Assembly: GCA_009783975.1 (NCBI GenBank)
Contig: WRCL01000120.1
Location: 1-6,326 of the forward strand
DNA length: 6,326 nucleotides
Direction: 5' to 3'
Source of the DNA: Micrococcales bacterium
GTDB lineage: Bacteria; Actinomycetota; Actinomycetes; Actinomycetales; Cellulomonadaceae
Position numbers and translations under genes: made by a program. Position 1 is the stretch's first letter; every line of letters starts with the position of its first letter. The notes beneath the pieces were generated by a model. The model worked only from the letters and a program-made list of their open reading frames with translations. It had not been told where the DNA came from and made no database searches. Positions 5,612-6,326 of the stretch are shown in pieces.

Positions 5612-5699
5612 GCGGGGTGCCTGTCCGGCGCGCTGGCACCGGGTCTGGCGGGAGGCCGGCGCAGCCGGACGAGGGACTGCACCCCGGACAGGCACCGCG
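5612..5699 (+). terminator. Structured purC-purS spacer: possible purC terminator or attenuator
   Basis: Two mutually exclusive folds can be drawn in the plus-strand RNA. In fold A, GTCCGGCGCGCTGGC (5623-5637) pairs with 5655-5670, giving 15 pairs with a single bulged A (5663) and one U-G, enclosed by GGGGTGC (5614-5620) with GCACCCC (5679-5685). In fold B, GGTGCCTGTCCGG (5616-5628) pairs perfectly over 13 bp with CCGGACAGGCACC (5684-5696). No U-run follows either fold. Actinobacterial terminators often lack one, so this may be the purC terminator; the competing folds also allow an attenuator. The candidate purS promoter lies just downstream at 5725-5755. Confidence 0.45.
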
Positions 5700-5724
5700 A
5701 CCCGCGGACCCAACCGTCGGCGAA

Positions 5725-5755
5725 GTGAACGACCGCAGCGGCTGGTGCGTAGACT
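5725..5755 (+). promoter_or_regulatory. Candidate promoter for purS-purQ
   Basis: TAGACT at 5750-5755 is a good actinobacterial -10 hexamer. A partial -35 (GTGAAC, 5725-5730) lies 19 bases upstream, or TGAACG (5726-5731) at 18 bases. The expected start of transcription is near 5762, leaving a short leader of about 30 bases before the purS GTG with its AGGAG site. This would let purS and purQ be expressed apart from purC. It is a sequence match without experimental support. Confidence 0.45.
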
Positions 5756-5792
5756 CTGGGCGCAAGCTCACCGTCGACCCAGGAGCACAGCT

Positions 5793-6053
5793 GTGGGACG
5801 TGTTGTCGTGGAGGTCATGCCGAAACCGGAGATCCTCGACCCGCAAGGCAAAGCCGTGGCCCGGGCGCTGCCCCGGCTGGGTATCGACGGTTTCGTCGGC
5901 GTCCGCCAGGGAAAACGCTTCGAGCTGGAGGTTGACGGGCCGGTGACCGAGCAGGTCCTCGCGGCGGCGGCGCAGGCTGCAACGACGCTGCTGTCGAACC
6001 CTGTCATCGAAGACGTCGTCCGTGTCGCCGCCGACGAGGCTGCGCAGCAATGA
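5793..6053 (+). CDS. purS: Phosphoribosylformylglycinamidine synthase subunit PurS
   Basis: PurS is the small subunit that bridges PurL and PurQ in the three-part FGAM synthase, which converts FGAR and glutamine to FGAM in purine synthesis. The 86-residue product has the family sequence: a first strand [20 protein letters not shown] (2-21), then [16 protein letters not shown] and the end block [10 protein letters not shown]. Length is normal for PurS. The GTG start at 5793 has AGGAG at 5781-5785, seven bases upstream, and begins exactly at the conserved N-terminus. A longer reading from 5745 would add 16 unlikely residues (Arg-rich). The stop overlaps the purQ ATG as ATGA, suggesting coupled synthesis of two subunits of one enzyme. 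Confidence 0.95.
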   Translation: MGRVVVEVMPKPEILDPQGKAVARALPRLGIDGFVGVRQGKRFELEVDGPVTEQVLAAAAQAATTLLSNPVIEDVVRVAADEAAQQ

Positions 6054-6326
6054 CCAGGATCGGCGTGGTCACCTTCCCTGGGACCTTGGACGACCGCGAC
6101 GCAGCCCGGGCCGTGCGCATCGCCGGGGCCGACCCGGTCACCTTGTGGCACGCCGACGAGGACCTGCACGCCGTCGACGCGGTGGTGCTGCCCGGCGGGT
6201 TCTCCTACGGCGACTACCTGCGCGCCGGGGCGATCTCCCGGTTCGCCCCGGTGATGAGCGCCGTCGTCGACGCCGCCGGACGCGGCCTGCCGGTGCTGGG
6301 GATCTGCAACGGGTTCCAGGTGCTCA
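6050..6326 (+). CDS. purQ: FGAM synthase glutaminase subunit PurQ, N-terminal fragment
   Basis: PurQ is the class I glutamine amidotransferase that releases ammonia from glutamine for PurL. The visible 92 codons run off the window end. They show the N-terminal strand [20 protein letters not shown] (2-21), the [19 protein letters not shown] block (45-63) with the oxyanion-hole glycines, and the nucleophile elbow GICNGFQVL (84-92) with catalytic Cys86. The catalytic His and Glu lie later in the protein and are not visible. The ATG overlaps the purS stop as ATGA; only a weak GAGG-like site precedes it, so translation probably depends on coupling. purL would be expected nearby but is not in the window. 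Confidence 0.95.
   Translation, partial: MTRIGVVTFPGTLDDRDAARAVRIAGADPVTLWHADEDLHAVDAVVLPGGFSYGDYLRAGAISRFAPVMSAVVDAAGRGLPVLGICNGFQVL

Overview
The window comes from a GC-rich genome (coding stretches look close to 70% G+C), with frequent GTG starts, strong GGAGG ribosome sites and 4-nt ATGA/GTGA gene overlaps. This, the sequences of PurC, PurS and PurQ, and the Tad-type genes point to an actinomycete (Actinomycetota, perhaps Micrococcales). The exact genus cannot be read from the window.

Two divergent gene blocks flank an intergenic region of about 460 bp. The left block (1-4196, minus strand) is a Tad/Flp (type IVc) pilus or secretion operon. In transcription order it holds a candidate 24-codon leader ORF, a CpaB/RcpC-like SAF-domain membrane protein, a CpaE/TadZ-like ATPase-fold protein with a degenerate P-loop, the CpaF/TadA assembly ATPase, a TadB-like inner-membrane platform protein, and the N-terminal 76 codons of a TadC-like protein that runs off the window. 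Four of the five junctions are 4-nt stop/start overlaps and the other is a 3-nt gap, so the block is probably one translationally coupled message. ATPase and platform proteins would work together at the membrane to assemble Flp-type pilin fibres. Pilin and pseudopilin genes (flp, tadE, tadF) are not in the window.

The right block (4661-6326, plus strand) is de novo purine synthesis: purC (SAICAR synthetase), a 223-bp gap with strong, competing inverted repeats, then purS and purQ (subunits of FGAM synthase) overlapping by ATGA. purQ is cut by the window end.

The divergent intergenic region is clearly less GC-rich in its middle (33/60 and 31/60 G+C in two consecutive 60-base blocks at 4261-4380). 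It is crowded with inverted repeats and carries no convincing protein gene. No CRISPR array, insertion sequence, tRNA, rRNA or prophage signal was seen. I see no obviously new defence or mobile system. The most interesting material is non-coding or accessory to known genes: the coupled mini-ORF and its leader hairpin before the tad operon, the interlocking repeat arms and stems upstream of purC, the switch-like repeats between purC and purS, and the unusual P-loops of the two Tad ATPase-fold proteins.
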